Source: Bacteroidota bacterium
GTDB lineage: Bacteria; Bacteroidota; Bacteroidia; B-17B0; Aurantibacillaceae
Direction of reading: 5' to 3'
Length of the DNA: 64,000 bases
Assembly (NCBI GenBank): GCA_016711805.1
Contig: JADJSH010000039.1
Location: 1-64,000, forward strand
The position numbers were made by a program, and so were the translations under genes. Positions 37,102 through 46,617 of this stretch are shown here, piece after piece; the stretch's first letter is position 1; every line of letters begins with the position of its first letter. Under the pieces are notes generated by a model. The model made no database searches. It was not told where the DNA came from and saw nothing but the letters and a program-made list of their open reading frames with translations.

Positions 37102-37947
37102 ATGGGTTGGTTTAAAAGATTAAAAGAAGGTATTACCACTACTACTACCGAGAAGAGAGAGACTCCCGAAGGATTATGGTACAAGTGTCCGTCATGTAAA
37201 AAAATACATACAGCACAAGATCATAAAGCGCATCAACATGTTTGTATTGATTGTGGCTACCACGAAAGAATAAATAGTGCGGAATATTTCGAAATTATTT
37301 TTGACGAAAATCAATTTACAGAACTACACGAGAATTTAGTTAGCGGCGATCCTTTAGAGTTTACCGATACTAAAAAGTATTCTGACCGATTAGTTGATAC
37401 CATTAAAAAATCTGGCTTAAATGACGCTTTAAGAAGCGGATATGGTAAAGTTAATGGCAATGACTTAGTAGTTTGTTGCATGGACTTTGGTTTTATTGGT
37501 GGTTCGATGGGAAGTGTAGTAGGAGAAAAAATATCTCGTTCAATTGATTTTTGTTTAAAAACAAAAACGCCTTTATTGATCATCTCGAAATCTGGTGGAG
37601 CACGTATGATGGAAGCCGCCTTTTCATTAATGCAAATGGCAAAAACCTCAGCAAAATTATCCTTGATGGATAAAGCTGGTATTCCTTATATCTCTTTATG
37701 TACAGATCCTACAACAGGTGGTGTAACTGCTAGTTATGCGATGTTAGGCGATTTAAATATTTCTGAACCAGGGGCCTTAATTGGTTTTGCTGGACCACGT
37801 GTTGTAAAAGAAACCATTGGTAAAGATTTACCAAAAGGATTTCAAACAGCAGAGTTTGTATTAGAACATGGCTTCTTAGATAAAATTATTCCTAGAACAG
37901 AATTGAAAGCCAAACTTGGAACATTGTTACAGATGTTTAAGAATTAA
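37102..37947 (+). CDS. accD: Acetyl-CoA carboxylase carboxyltransferase subunit beta
   Basis: This subunit transfers carboxyl groups from biotin to acetyl-CoA for fatty-acid synthesis, working with AccA. The N-terminal zinc ribbon uses Cys29, Cys32, Cys48 and Cys51 (KCPSCKK and HVCIDCGYH). The carboxyltransferase core shows GSMGSVVGEKISRSIDF, ISKSGGARMMEAAFSLMQMA and DPTTGGVTASYAMLGDLNIS, and PGALIGFAGPRVVKETIG. The 281-residue length is normal. It is followed by a bidirectional terminator. Confidence 0.97.
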   Translation: MGWFKRLKEGITTTTTEKRETPEGLWYKCPSCKKIHTAQDHKAHQHVCIDCGYHERINSAEYFEIIFDENQFTELHENLVSGDPLEFTDTKKYSDRLVDTIKKSGLNDALRSGYGKVNGNDLVVCCMDFGFIGGSMGSVVGEKISRSIDFCLKTKTPLLIISKSGGARMMEAAFSLMQMAKTSAKLSLMDKAGIPYISLCTDPTTGGVTASYAMLGDLNISEPGALIGFAGPRVVKETIGKDLPKGFQTAEFVLEHGFLDKIIPRTELKAKLGTLLQMFKN

Positions 37948-37961
37948 TAAATACCGAAAAT

Positions 37962-37999
37962 AAAAAAACCCATGAATCTTATGATTCATGGGTTTTTTT
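37962..37999. terminator. Bidirectional terminator between accD and the polysaccharide genes
   Basis: A-run, CCCATGAATC, a four-base loop, GATTCATGGG, T-run: a 17-bp stem including the A/T ends. It serves accD from the left and the convergent O-antigen ligase-like gene from the right. Confidence 0.93.
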
Positions 38000-38016
38000 A
38001 TTATAGAACCTCAGCC

Positions 38017-39471
38017 CTAAATTAACTTATCGTTGCTAGGTTCTTCGTCTTTAAAATACAAATCGATACAAACCAACATCGCCAAGAATCCCCAAAAAGG
38101 AACAGATGCTTTATCTGTATCTAAGAAGTTGTTTAAGAAGCCATGCACAAAATAGGTGCTCATTCCCATTAAAATGGTAATGGTTAATATCTTTACAGAT
38201 TTATCTTTAACCGTATAAACTAAGCGATAACCTAAAAACATCACCGCAAATACCAAAATAATAACAATGATGGCGCCTATTAATCCTTGCTCACATAACG
38301 GCCCCAAGTACTCGCTATGCGCATTTCCTTTATCTCCAAAATTAGTTGAAATAACCGTTTTTAAACTACTTTTTTGATAGGGTGCATACAAGAACTGATA
38401 AGTGCCTGGTCCGAAACCTAATACTGGTTTTTCTTGAAACATTTGCAAGGCACAACTCCATCTATTTAAACGCTCTAAATTAGAAGCATCTGTAGAAATG
38501 TTTGACATCGATTCGATATTGGCCGCAAAATCTCCATCAGAATCGGTATTATTTCTACCCAATATCATCAAAATTTCGGTTTGAAAGGACATGAATAAAA
38601 CCACAGAAACCACAATTGTAATTAAGATGGTTCTGAATTTAATTTTTAAAAGTAAGGTTACTAATACCGCTAACGATACTGTTAAACTTAACCACCCTGC
38701 TCTAGCAAAAGAAACAATAATGGATATCAGAAAAATAGTGACCAATACTAGACAAACTACTTTCATCGTTTTTGAAATATTTTTCATAAACATTAAACCA
38801 AACATCACGGGAATGTACATGGCTAACGCTGCTCCATAAGCTGTATGGTCGTTATAAAAAGGAGATACAATCCAATCGGCAATCTTTTCATCAAAAGCGT
38901 AAGCAGCATGTTTGTAGGTAGTAACAATAGCTACAATGGCTAAAGCCACCGAATAAAACAATAAATGATTAATGATAGCTCTCTTTCTTTTAAATAATTG
39001 AGTGCAAATAAAATAACATGAGGTTAAAAACCAAGTTCGAGCTAAAAGAAATTTTATAGAAATAACAGGCAATTCACTCGTAATAGTGGTTACTAAAATC
39101 CAGGCCATTTGAATGAAAATAATGATGGTAATAGGATGCTTTAAAATTCGTTTATCGGTGATACCGCTACTTAGTTCATTTAAAAAATAAATCAATGTAA
39201 TACCAATCATTAAAGGCTCAGCAGGTAAACTTAGATTAAGTCCTTGGTCATAACCTAATTCTTTTAAACTAATGGCAAGCGGCGTTGAAAAAACCATGAC
39301 ATACATAATTTTTTCGATATCGAAAATGGCTAATAAAACAATAAGGATTGCAAATGGTAATAAGTTGAAAAGATAAAACATATCTTTTGCAAATAGCAAT
39401 ACATAAGCATTAATTAAAATATAGCTAATGATTACAAAATAAAATACATAAGTATTTTTTAACTTAATCAA
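38017..39471 (-). CDS. O-antigen ligase/Wzy-like polysaccharide membrane protein
   Basis: The 484-residue protein has eleven or so membrane helices. It has the Wzy_C loop typical of O-antigen ligases and polymerases, CALQMFQEKPVLGFGPGTYQ followed by NAHSEYLGPLCEQGLIGAII, whose His is expected in catalysis. It would join or polymerise lipid-linked glycans at the outer face of the inner membrane. It overlaps the Wzz-like gene upstream by eight bases. Nothing in the sequence distinguishes ligase from polymerase. Confidence 0.88.
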   Translation of the reverse strand: MIKLKNTYVFYFVIISYILINAYVLLFAKDMFYLFNLLPFAILIVLLAIFDIEKIMYVMVFSTPLAISLKELGYDQGLNLSLPAEPLMIGITLIYFLNELSSGITDKRILKHPITIIIFIQMAWILVTTITSELPVISIKFLLARTWFLTSCYFICTQLFKRKRAIINHLLFYSVALAIVAIVTTYKHAAYAFDEKIADWIVSPFYNDHTAYGAALAMYIPVMFGLMFMKNISKTMKVVCLVLVTIFLISIIVSFARAGWLSLTVSLAVLVTLLLKIKFRTILITIVVSVVLFMSFQTEILMILGRNNTDSDGDFAANIESMSNISTDASNLERLNRWSCALQMFQEKPVLGFGPGTYQFLYAPYQKSSLKTVISTNFGDKGNAHSEYLGPLCEQGLIGAIIVIILVFAVMFLGYRLVYTVKDKSVKILTITILMGMSTYFVHGFLNNFLDTDKASVPFWGFLAMLVCIDLYFKDEEPSNDKLI

Positions 39472-40396
39472 CTTTTTGATTCTTAATGTTTAGATATACA
39501 AGAACAATACAAGCTATTAATAAAGAGGATAAAGTGATAATAGCAACAACTAACGAACGAATAGGATAACATTTGCTATCTGGTAACGTTGGTTTAGAGA
39601 CTACATTTGTAAAGCTAATTTTATTGGCATAATCTAAATGGTATTTAGCAACGTTTTGATTCAACTCGTTGTATGTACCAATATGACTACTAATCACATC
39701 TCTTAGTCTTTCTAATTCTGTTCTATGAACTTTTAAACCTTCGGCAGTTTTAGCATTTGACTCGGATAAGTTTGGACTTTTAGCTAGTTCTTTAGAAATA
39801 TATTTTGACTGATATTGGAAATCAACAATGTTATACTCACGTCTGATGTTGTTAATCATGAATTTTAAAGAATCCACTTTTTGAGTTGAAATTTTAAGCT
39901 CGTTTTGATTATTGACAATATACTCAGCTAAACGTTGCTTTCTAACCGACATGATTAATTCGTTGGTCGCATCAATAATCCCTTGAGTAATTTTTTTAGC
40001 CATATAAGGATCTTGATCCTTTACTGATATTTCAACAGATTCATATAACGTGGCATTTATTGAAACTCGTTCTTTAAATTTTAAATTAAACCAAGTTTGA
40101 TGACGTGCATCCAACGTATCAATATCGTAATGTTTATATAAATCAAATTTATCACATACTGCCTTTTTAACTTCCTCGCTATTAAACCATTGTAATAATT
40201 GTTCGGTAGCGCTTTCCTCTGAACTAGGACTTAAATTTACTGGATAAACTACGGAGTAAGATTTATATAATGGTTTAATAACCATAGGTGATGAAATAAA
40301 AATTCCAACAACAATAGCAATTAGGGCTACTATTGAAAGCTTTTTCCAATGTGGCAACAACCCTTTTAATATATCTTCAGTTTTAAAATTTTCCAT
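39464..40396 (-). CDS. Wzz/GNVR-type chain-length regulator, second copy
   Basis: Two membrane helices, near the N-terminus (LSIVALIAIVVGIFISSP) and the C-terminus (LVVAIITLSSLLIACIVLVY), frame a periplasmic coiled-coil region of about 240 residues. That region contains LQWFNSEEVKKAVCDKFDLY and LERLRDVISSHIGTYNELNQ. The final motif with proline before the last helix (SKPTLPDSKCYPIRSL) is the usual Wzz feature. It lacks the cytoplasmic tyrosine-kinase domain. It shares a one-base stop/start overlap with the first copy, so both form one operon with the ligase-like gene. Confidence 0.82.
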   Translation of the reverse strand: MENFKTEDILKGLLPHWKKLSIVALIAIVVGIFISSPMVIKPLYKSYSVVYPVNLSPSSEESATEQLLQWFNSEEVKKAVCDKFDLYKHYDIDTLDARHQTWFNLKFKERVSINATLYESVEISVKDQDPYMAKKITQGIIDATNELIMSVRKQRLAEYIVNNQNELKISTQKVDSLKFMINNIRREYNIVDFQYQSKYISKELAKSPNLSESNAKTAEGLKVHRTELERLRDVISSHIGTYNELNQNVAKYHLDYANKISFTNVVSKPTLPDSKCYPIRSLVVAIITLSSLLIACIVLVYLNIKNQKVD

Positions 40397-41436
40397 TATT
40401 CGGGGTTTTGTGAATTTAAATGGTGATTTATTTTTTTTTTTAACTCAGTAAATTTCTCGGCAAATAGCAAATACATTAACGCTAAGAAAAATGCCGAAGA
40501 AGTAGAGATCAAAACAATTAACCATCTATAAGGCTTGGCCTTTTTTTCGTCGGCAACTGCTTTATCAACTATAAATTTAGAAGGCATAGCATTGTTGTAA
40601 TTTACAATAGCCTCGTCATACTTGTTTTTAATAATTGGGTATTTTAATCTATATTTTTTTAGATTACCATAAACATCGTCGTAAGCAACTCCATATTTCT
40701 TAAGTAAGTCTAACTTTGTTTGTAGATTTTTTTGTCCAGATTGGTTGCCACTTTCAACAGCCTTAGCCATACTTTTTGAATAAGCTTTAATCTCGGCAGA
40801 ATAATCAATTACCCCTAATTCTTTAATCGCTTGCAAGCTATCTTCTAATTCATTAATACGATGAATGGTTGCGTAATACTCATCTTTTGTAATTTGTAAA
40901 GCTTGTTGGGCAACTTGTCTAGTCATTTGAAACTTTACTGTATCAGCATAAGCTACAATGGAGTTGGCAATTTTAGCAGAACGCTCCGCGACATAATCGT
41001 AAACCTCAACTTTAATTGAAACGAAATTGGTACGTTTAAAACTTACCATATCTTCCCATTTCAATTTTAAGTAGTGTTGAGAATGTACTGTGTTTTTTTC
41101 AATATCCCAATTTGCCCATAAATCGTATTGGTCAGCAATGCGGGTTCTGATTTCGGTAGAATTCAAAATCTGTAATAGCTTTTCGGCATCATCCTCATCA
41201 CCCAAATCCATATAATCTTCTTGAGCGCCTTGGTTTTGTTCAATTAATAATTTTGATACAGAGAATGTACGAGAAGGAAACACAATAACAGTTGCCTTGT
41301 ATTGGGGCGACATTAAAAATGAAATGGCAATAGATAGTACAGCAGCAATTACGGTTACAATAATCAACTTCTTCCTCCAAGTATATATTTTAGCTAAAAG
41401 CTTCACTGATTCGTTATTTAAATCCGATTGATTCAT
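40396..41436 (-). CDS. Wzz/GNVR-type chain-length regulator, first copy
   Basis: The same architecture as its neighbour: helix at about 23-43 (KKLIIVTVIAAVLSIAISFL), a long periplasmic helical region with LNSTEIRTRIADQYDLWANW and VAQQALQITKDEYYATIHRI, and a last helix (RWLIVLISTSSAFFLALMYL). A basic cytoplasmic tail ends the protein (KFTELKKKINHHLNSQN). Two diverged tandem copies without a kinase domain suggest a hetero-oligomeric length-control ring, which is inference. Confidence 0.82.
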   Translation of the reverse strand: MNQSDLNNESVKLLAKIYTWRKKLIIVTVIAAVLSIAISFLMSPQYKATVIVFPSRTFSVSKLLIEQNQGAQEDYMDLGDEDDAEKLLQILNSTEIRTRIADQYDLWANWDIEKNTVHSQHYLKLKWEDMVSFKRTNFVSIKVEVYDYVAERSAKIANSIVAYADTVKFQMTRQVAQQALQITKDEYYATIHRINELEDSLQAIKELGVIDYSAEIKAYSKSMAKAVESGNQSGQKNLQTKLDLLKKYGVAYDDVYGNLKKYRLKYPIIKNKYDEAIVNYNNAMPSKFIVDKAVADEKKAKPYRWLIVLISTSSAFFLALMYLLFAEKFTELKKKINHHLNSQNPE

Positions 41437-41616
41437 GCTGGATATGGTAGTTCTTAATTGCTTAGTAAAATGTCCTTCTTTTTAAATGTAACTTCTAACT
41501 ATTGTGGGCATTTCATCCGCCAAATATACTATTTTCAAATAAAAAACAGCTTTTTTTTTGAGTAATTAAGTAAGTATTTGAAATTGTGCAGCTAATAAAT
41601 ATATACTGTAAAAAGC

Positions 41617-43059
41617 TTATTTATACTTCACAAATCGGAAGATAGATTTAATACTTAATAAGCCCGATACAAAAGCCCAAATACCACAGAAAACAACCAT
41701 GATTGCAAAGTTTATCATCCAGTTGGCAGTAAATGAACGCGATAGCATATTGAACACAATAATACCGATTATAAATACGATAACAGATAAAATCAATCGT
41801 ACATTTACTTTAAACTTAAAGATTTTATACGCAAAATAAATTTGAATACCAGCTGTAAAAAACTGCGTAATTAAGCTCGAAATAGCACTTCCGTATGCTT
41901 TGTAATGAGGAATTAATATAAAGTTTAAAACCAAATTAATACAAATGCCAATAATAGCCATCGTGTTTAACTGCTTTAAGTTGCCATTAGCGGTTAATAA
42001 AGTTCCAAAAATATAAGTAGTGGAAACAGCCGTAAAACACAACATTAAAATACTAAACTCAGCGGCCGAATCCATAACACCATGATTAATAATAGCAGAT
42101 AATTCGCTTGAATAGAAAAAACAACCTACCGACACTACTAATGCAGGTGTTACCAGCAAAATAAATGATAGTTTTACCAATTGCTCTACATTTTCTTTAT
42201 GCTTAATCATTCTGCTAAATACAGGGATAAGTTGAACAGAAAACAAATAAGCTATCATATTACCAGCTTCTAATAATCGAAATGCTTTAGCATAAATACC
42301 TGCCTGCTCGGCACCCACGCCTGCTGGTAATAAATAACCAAGCATAACACTATCCAAGCGGTTATAAAAAGTCATTAATAGTACTAAAATCGCAAAAGGG
42401 AAACTTTGCTTTAATATCATTAAGCTAAACGGCCAGTTCCATTTTAAGGTAAAATGGTCCGTCTTATAGTAAACAGTGGCAAAGGCAATAATGACTGTTA
42501 AAAGATACCCAATGGTTTGAGTATAGACAAACGTCATAATATCAATCTCAATACCAAACCACCTCAACAATAAGCCTAAACATAAAAATATCATTATAAC
42601 CCTATCGGCTACCGATACAAAACTGTCTGTTTTAAATAAATGCAATCCTAAAAGACTGGACCGCAAATACAAAATCATACTAATTAAGAACTGGTTAACG
42701 GCTAATATGGTTAACAATTTCATATACCTGAAATCATAACCCATTATCCATCCTAACAGGAGAGTCACTAAAAAGTAAACTACACCTAATGCCAGTTTTA
42801 AAGAAAATAAACTGCTAAAATGCTTCGTTAATAAATGATTGTTTTGAGCAATGTTTTTATTGTTGAATTGAGTGACACCAAAATCAAGAATAATATTTAA
42901 TAAAAAAGAGAAGTTAAATAAAATAGCATATTCGCCATAAGAAGCATTACCAACTGCATTTTGAACTGCGGGCTCAATTCCTAACGGCCAAAATGGCTTA
43001 ATTAATAAATTAAGAACAATTAAAAAAGCAATATTTTTGACAAACTTCTTCTGCTGCAT
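41617..43059 (-). CDS. Polysaccharide flippase (Wzx/MATE-like)
   Basis: From the ATG at 43059 (MQQKKFVKNIAFLIVLNLLI) the protein has 480 residues and twelve to fourteen membrane helices. It carries the Wzx-like openings KPFWPLGIEPAVQNAVGNAS and YGEYAILFNFSFLLNIILDF. Later helices include LKQSFPFAILVLLMTFYNRL and LPAGVGAEQAGIYAKAFRLL. Flippases move lipid-linked oligosaccharides across the inner membrane. The track of 15 extra in-frame residues upstream has no support. It lies in the same direction as the two Wzz genes, 180 bases apart. Confidence 0.88.
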   Translation of the reverse strand: MQQKKFVKNIAFLIVLNLLIKPFWPLGIEPAVQNAVGNASYGEYAILFNFSFLLNIILDFGVTQFNNKNIAQNNHLLTKHFSSLFSLKLALGVVYFLVTLLLGWIMGYDFRYMKLLTILAVNQFLISMILYLRSSLLGLHLFKTDSFVSVADRVIMIFLCLGLLLRWFGIEIDIMTFVYTQTIGYLLTVIIAFATVYYKTDHFTLKWNWPFSLMILKQSFPFAILVLLMTFYNRLDSVMLGYLLPAGVGAEQAGIYAKAFRLLEAGNMIAYLFSVQLIPVFSRMIKHKENVEQLVKLSFILLVTPALVVSVGCFFYSSELSAIINHGVMDSAAEFSILMLCFTAVSTTYIFGTLLTANGNLKQLNTMAIIGICINLVLNFILIPHYKAYGSAISSLITQFFTAGIQIYFAYKIFKFKVNVRLILSVIVFIIGIIVFNMLSRSFTANWMINFAIMVVFCGIWAFVSGLLSIKSIFRFVKYK

Positions 43060-43135
43060 AAAACGGACGGCAAATATATTGTTTTTTTGTGGTTGTTTAA
43101 TCAATTTTGTAGCAATCGTAATTTACAAAACATTT

Positions 43136-43205
43136 GTCACTTCGAGCGTAGTCGAGAAGCGTTCTTCGTGAAATCCTTTTTGTTCTCGACTTCGCTCGAA
43201 CTGAC
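43136..43205. repeat. Inverted pair of CACTTCGAGCG-type repeats
   Basis: GTCACTTCGAGCGTAGTCGA then GAA (left) and TTCTCGACTTCGCTCGAACT then GAC (right) pair over 23 bp with one or two mismatches and a loop of about 24 bases. It lies just after the stop of the alkyltransferase-like gene and could terminate it, though it lacks a T-run. Confidence 0.75.
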
Positions 43206-43218
43206 AGAACATCTTATC

Positions 43219-43560
43219 TTATAAAGTTAATTCAATTGTTGGGTCCCAAAAGTGTTTTTTAAGATTTACTACAGTATCATTTTGCACTTCTATTTTTTCT
43301 TTTTCAAGTAACTCCTGCATTAAATGTGGCGTGCTAAAATGATGTTTTCCAGTTAGTTGTCCGTTTCTATTCAGTACACGATGAGCTGGAACTAATTCTT
43401 TTTGAGAGTGTGCCGCATTCATAGCATAACCTACAACTCGTGATGAGGATTTGGCACCTAAATAATTAGCGATTGCTCCATAGCTAGTTACCCTCCCTTT
43501 TGGTATTAAACGAACCACTTGAAATACCTGATCAAAAAAATCAGACTGTGTTTTTGCCAT
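43219..43560 (-). CDS. MGMT-family alkyltransferase-like protein, catalytic Cys replaced
   Basis: The 113-residue protein has the helix-turn-helix DNA-binding part of O6-methylguanine methyltransferases (DFFDQVFQVVRLIPKGRVTS, YGAIANYLGAKSSSRVVGYA). Where the active PCHR motif would be, it reads VPAHRVLNRNGQLTG, so the alkyl-acceptor Cys is Ala59. This marks it as an alkyltransferase-like (ATL) protein, which binds O6-alkylguanine and flags it for nucleotide-excision repair. Known ATLs usually have Trp there, so Ala is a variation. It overlaps the LuxE-like gene by one base. Confidence 0.88.
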   Translation of the reverse strand: MAKTQSDFFDQVFQVVRLIPKGRVTSYGAIANYLGAKSSSRVVGYAMNAAHSQKELVPAHRVLNRNGQLTGKHHFSTPHLMQELLEKEKIEVQNDTVVNLKKHFWDPTIELTL

Positions 43561-44564
43561 TACTGAATCGTTAAGTTACAACCTCTTAAATCACTATTAT
43601 CAAACCTTCCAAGTATCTCAAAATGAGAATCTTGATTTAATCGTCCTAAATCTTTGGTTTCTATAAAGGCACAGGAATTTAGGTTTGCTAAATCAATGAC
43701 ATTTACTCCTCCACTCTTTCTTTCTTTTACATAAGTAAAGGGATCATTCATGTCTCTTATCAAAACTTTCATCCAAGGCGAGCATTGAAATACGCCGTCT
43801 TGTTTTGAATACGCTTGAGATAATAATTCAGTCATTCCATACTCGCTATGAATTACATCTACTTTAAGCAATTGTTTTAAGATTTGATGTAACTCTTCTT
43901 TTAACAACTCCTTCCTCCTGCCCTTCATACCTCCAGTTTCCATTACAATAAAATCATTGGTTAATTCAACTCCTAGTTCTGCTAAATCTAACAAGGCATA
44001 GGTTACTCCTAGCAAAATTGTTTTCTGCTTGGTTTGTTTTAACTCTTCAATCGTTTTTTTTAAGTCTTGAAGATTATTTAAATAAAAACCGCTTTGCGAA
44101 TGATGAGATTCTTGAATCAGTTTATCAAACATGTAAACTAATGAAGAACCTGCGCGCTCTAAATAATTTGGTAAGAGAGCCAAGATACAGTAATCGGATG
44201 GGTTACCATAAAATAACTCAAAGCCATTATTAAAGGAAGTTTCGTAAATCGATATATCATTTACATAGTGCTTAGAAGTTATTTGCCCAGTTGTGCCACT
44301 GCTCGAAAAACAAACCGCTTTGTCTTGTATTCCTCCACAAATTACTTCCTTTGATTTAAAAAACTCGATGGGTAAAAAAGGAATTTGAGTATAATGTGTC
44401 ACGGCTTCTGGATTAATTTTTAATCCAAAAACATAAGCATTGTAAATTAAGTTATATTGAACTTGATAATTAAAAACATCCAAGGCTGCCACATTAAAAT
44501 CCTGCTCGCTTGAGCTAAAACTCAATTCAAACACTTTTTTTTGAATATCTTTTATCAATGACAC
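43560..44564 (-). CDS. LuxE-like acyl-protein synthetase family (ANL-type)
   Basis: The 334-residue protein shows IPFLPIEFFKSKEVICGGIQ followed by CFSSSGTTGQITSKHYV, the ATP-binding serine/threonine-glycine loop of the adenylate-forming family. Later it has MKGRRKELLKEELHQIL and IHSEYGMTELLSQAYS. It resembles LuxE, which activates fatty acids as acyl-AMP and transfers them to a protein Cys. Bacteroidota copies often sit in lipid or polysaccharide gene groups, and this one follows the flippase cluster. Its substrate is unknown. Confidence 0.8.
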   Translation of the reverse strand: MSLIKDIQKKVFELSFSSSEQDFNVAALDVFNYQVQYNLIYNAYVFGLKINPEAVTHYTQIPFLPIEFFKSKEVICGGIQDKAVCFSSSGTTGQITSKHYVNDISIYETSFNNGFELFYGNPSDYCILALLPNYLERAGSSLVYMFDKLIQESHHSQSGFYLNNLQDLKKTIEELKQTKQKTILLGVTYALLDLAELGVELTNDFIVMETGGMKGRRKELLKEELHQILKQLLKVDVIHSEYGMTELLSQAYSKQDGVFQCSPWMKVLIRDMNDPFTYVKERKSGGVNVIDLANLNSCAFIETKDLGRLNQDSHFEILGRFDNSDLRGCNLTIQ

Positions 44565-44607
44565 TTAGACTTTATTTATTTTTGCGTAAATTTATGCTGA
44601 ATTATTC

Positions 44608-45090
44608 ATGAAGGCATCTTTTTTTAAATATTTATTCATCTTTTCAGTTCTAGGTTTTATTACTTATGCGTGCGTAAAAAAAACAACCTATCCTACAACA
44701 CCTGAAATTGAATTCGCTGATTTTATTCCGTTTGTTGGCGATTCAGCTGATTTGAAAGTTAAATTTACAGATGGCGACGGTGATATTGGTGTAAGCGATA
44801 ACGATTCGACTAGAAATTTTTGGTACACTTATTATTATTTAGATACAACCAATCAAACCTATACTGGTTACTATCGCCCATTATTTAACGATACTTTAAG
44901 ATTAGGTTACATTATTAAGGCTCCTTCTGATTCGTATAAAGGCAAACCTATTAGTGGCGAAATTAGCGTGAGATTACAAAAATTTAGACATATCAAACAA
45001 ATTAAAAGCGTGAAATATGTTTTTTATTTATTTGATGAGGCTGGTAATAAAAGTAATGTTGTTACTACTCCTGCCATCACTGTTCAATAA
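44608..45090 (+). CDS. Unknown small lipoprotein
   Basis: MKASFFKYLFIFSVLGFITY then ACVKKTT gives a lipobox Cys22. An aspartate-rich loop follows (KFTDGDGDIGVSDNDS), possibly binding calcium. The rest is a beta-sandwich with FRHIKQIKSVKYVFYLFDEA. I do not recognise the family, but the DGDGDIG motif is common in Bacteroidota lipoproteins anchored at the outer membrane. It is divergent from the LuxE-like gene, with 43 bases between the two starts. Confidence 0.7.
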   Translation: MKASFFKYLFIFSVLGFITYACVKKTTYPTTPEIEFADFIPFVGDSADLKVKFTDGDGDIGVSDNDSTRNFWYTYYYLDTTNQTYTGYYRPLFNDTLRLGYIIKAPSDSYKGKPISGEISVRLQKFRHIKQIKSVKYVFYLFDEAGNKSNVVTTPAITVQ

Positions 45091-45179
45091 ATTTATCCTC
45101 CTTATTTAAAAAAATCAGTTCCGCTCTTTTTTTTAAAATTTCATTTTATATATTTACCGTAATCAAAAAATTACTGTAA

Positions 45180-46505
45180 ATGAAAAAACAATTACTTACT
45201 CTAGGTCTTGGTCTTTTTACTTTAGGTTTAAGTGTAGCGCAAATAAATAATAAATGTGCTACGATGCCAGTTTATGAAGCTCATTCTCAAAACCCTGTTG
45301 CAAAGGCAAATTTTATTAATGCTGAAATTGCTGCGAAAAATTGGCTAGCTAATCCAGTTAATAAAACCAAGGCAAGCAAAAAAACAAACTCAGTTATTAC
45401 AATTCCTGTGGTTGTGCATGTAGTTTATAAAAATGCCATTCAAAATATTCCCGACTCACAAATAGTTCGTCAAATTCAAATATTAAATGAGTGTTTTAGT
45501 TTAACTAATCCAAATTTCACGCAAACTAGAGCCATTTTTGATTCGATTGGTGCTGACACTGAATTGCAATTTTGCTTAGCCGCTTTTGATCCTCAAGGTA
45601 ATCCAACAACAGGTATTATTCGAAAATCAGCCCCTTCCTCTGCGGCATTTGATCCATTAAGTGGGTTTGACAATGTTAAAAGCTCAGCTACCGATGGTGA
45701 CGACCCATGGCCAAACGACCAATACTTAAACATTTGGGTATGTGATATGAGCTTTTTTGGGTTTACATTTGTTTTAGGCTATGCTACTTTTCCAGGAGAA
45801 AGCCCAGCTTTAGACGGCGTGGTTATTCAAAGTGAATATTTTGGATATGGTACTGCAGCAGCGCCAAACAACTTAGGTCGCACTACAGTTCACGAAGTAG
45901 GACACTTTTTTGGAATGCGTCATATTTGGGCGGATGATGATAGTCAAGCTACTGGCCAGTGTGATAGCACTGATTTTGTAGATGATACTCCAAATCAAGC
46001 AGCAAAATCTGAATCTGATTGTAACGTAACAATCAATTCTTGTTCTGCAGAATCTCCATTTTGGGGAGCAATTGACCCACCAGATATGGTAGAAAATTAT
46101 ATGGATTACTCAGCAGATGCTTGTATGACAATGTTTAGTAAAGGACAAAAAGCACGTATGTATTCATTTTTAAATACTGATCCTGCTCGTGTTGCCATTA
46201 AAACATCGCCAGCCGGTTGTAATAATATTACGGTTTCTGTAAAAGAACTATATACTAATTTTAATGATTACATATTTGTGTATCCTAATCCTGCAAACGA
46301 CGTTTTACATATCAATGTCACGAAGTTTACACCTCAAAATTTAAACTGTGAAATTTATAACTCCAATGGTCAATTAGTTAAGGCTTTAAAACGCCTAGAC
46401 TTTCAAAACACTATTAATTTGAGTGAATTAGCTAATGGGATGTATGTTGTAAAGGTATACAATAGCGAAGTAAATGCTATCAAAAAGATAACGATTGCGA
46501 AGTAA
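45180..46505 (+). CDS. M43 zinc metalloprotease with T9SS sorting domain
   Basis: The signal peptide is MKKQLLTLGLGLFTLGLSVA. The catalytic domain has HEVGHFFGMRH at residues 238-248, the complete M43 zinc motif with Gly245 present, and the Met-turn VENYMDYSADAC around Met308. Typical pappalysin surroundings are visible (DDPWPNDQYLNIWVCDMS). The last 80 residues are a T9SS type A domain (IFVYPNPANDVLHINVTKFT, LANGMYVVKVYN). It is a shorter relative of the protease at 24111-26300, lacking PKD and galactose-binding modules. Confidence 0.93.
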   Translation: MKKQLLTLGLGLFTLGLSVAQINNKCATMPVYEAHSQNPVAKANFINAEIAAKNWLANPVNKTKASKKTNSVITIPVVVHVVYKNAIQNIPDSQIVRQIQILNECFSLTNPNFTQTRAIFDSIGADTELQFCLAAFDPQGNPTTGIIRKSAPSSAAFDPLSGFDNVKSSATDGDDPWPNDQYLNIWVCDMSFFGFTFVLGYATFPGESPALDGVVIQSEYFGYGTAAAPNNLGRTTVHEVGHFFGMRHIWADDDSQATGQCDSTDFVDDTPNQAAKSESDCNVTINSCSAESPFWGAIDPPDMVENYMDYSADACMTMFSKGQKARMYSFLNTDPARVAIKTSPAGCNNITVSVKELYTNFNDYIFVYPNPANDVLHINVTKFTPQNLNCEIYNSNGQLVKALKRLDFQNTINLSELANGMYVVKVYNSEVNAIKKITIAK

Positions 46506-46546
46506 TAGTTTATTTTATTAACATTATTACGAAAAAACGTTGAAAT

Positions 46547-46580
46547 AAATCCCTCTAATTTGTTTGATTAGAGGGATTTT
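46547..46580 (+). terminator. Intrinsic terminator after the second M43 protease gene
   Basis: AAATCCCTCTAAT pairs with ATTAGAGGGATTT around a seven-base loop, then runs into T's. It starts 41 bases after the stop. Confidence 0.88.
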
Positions 46581-46617
46581 ATCGTTAAAATTGTGCCTTT
46601 ATTAAACAAACTCTATT

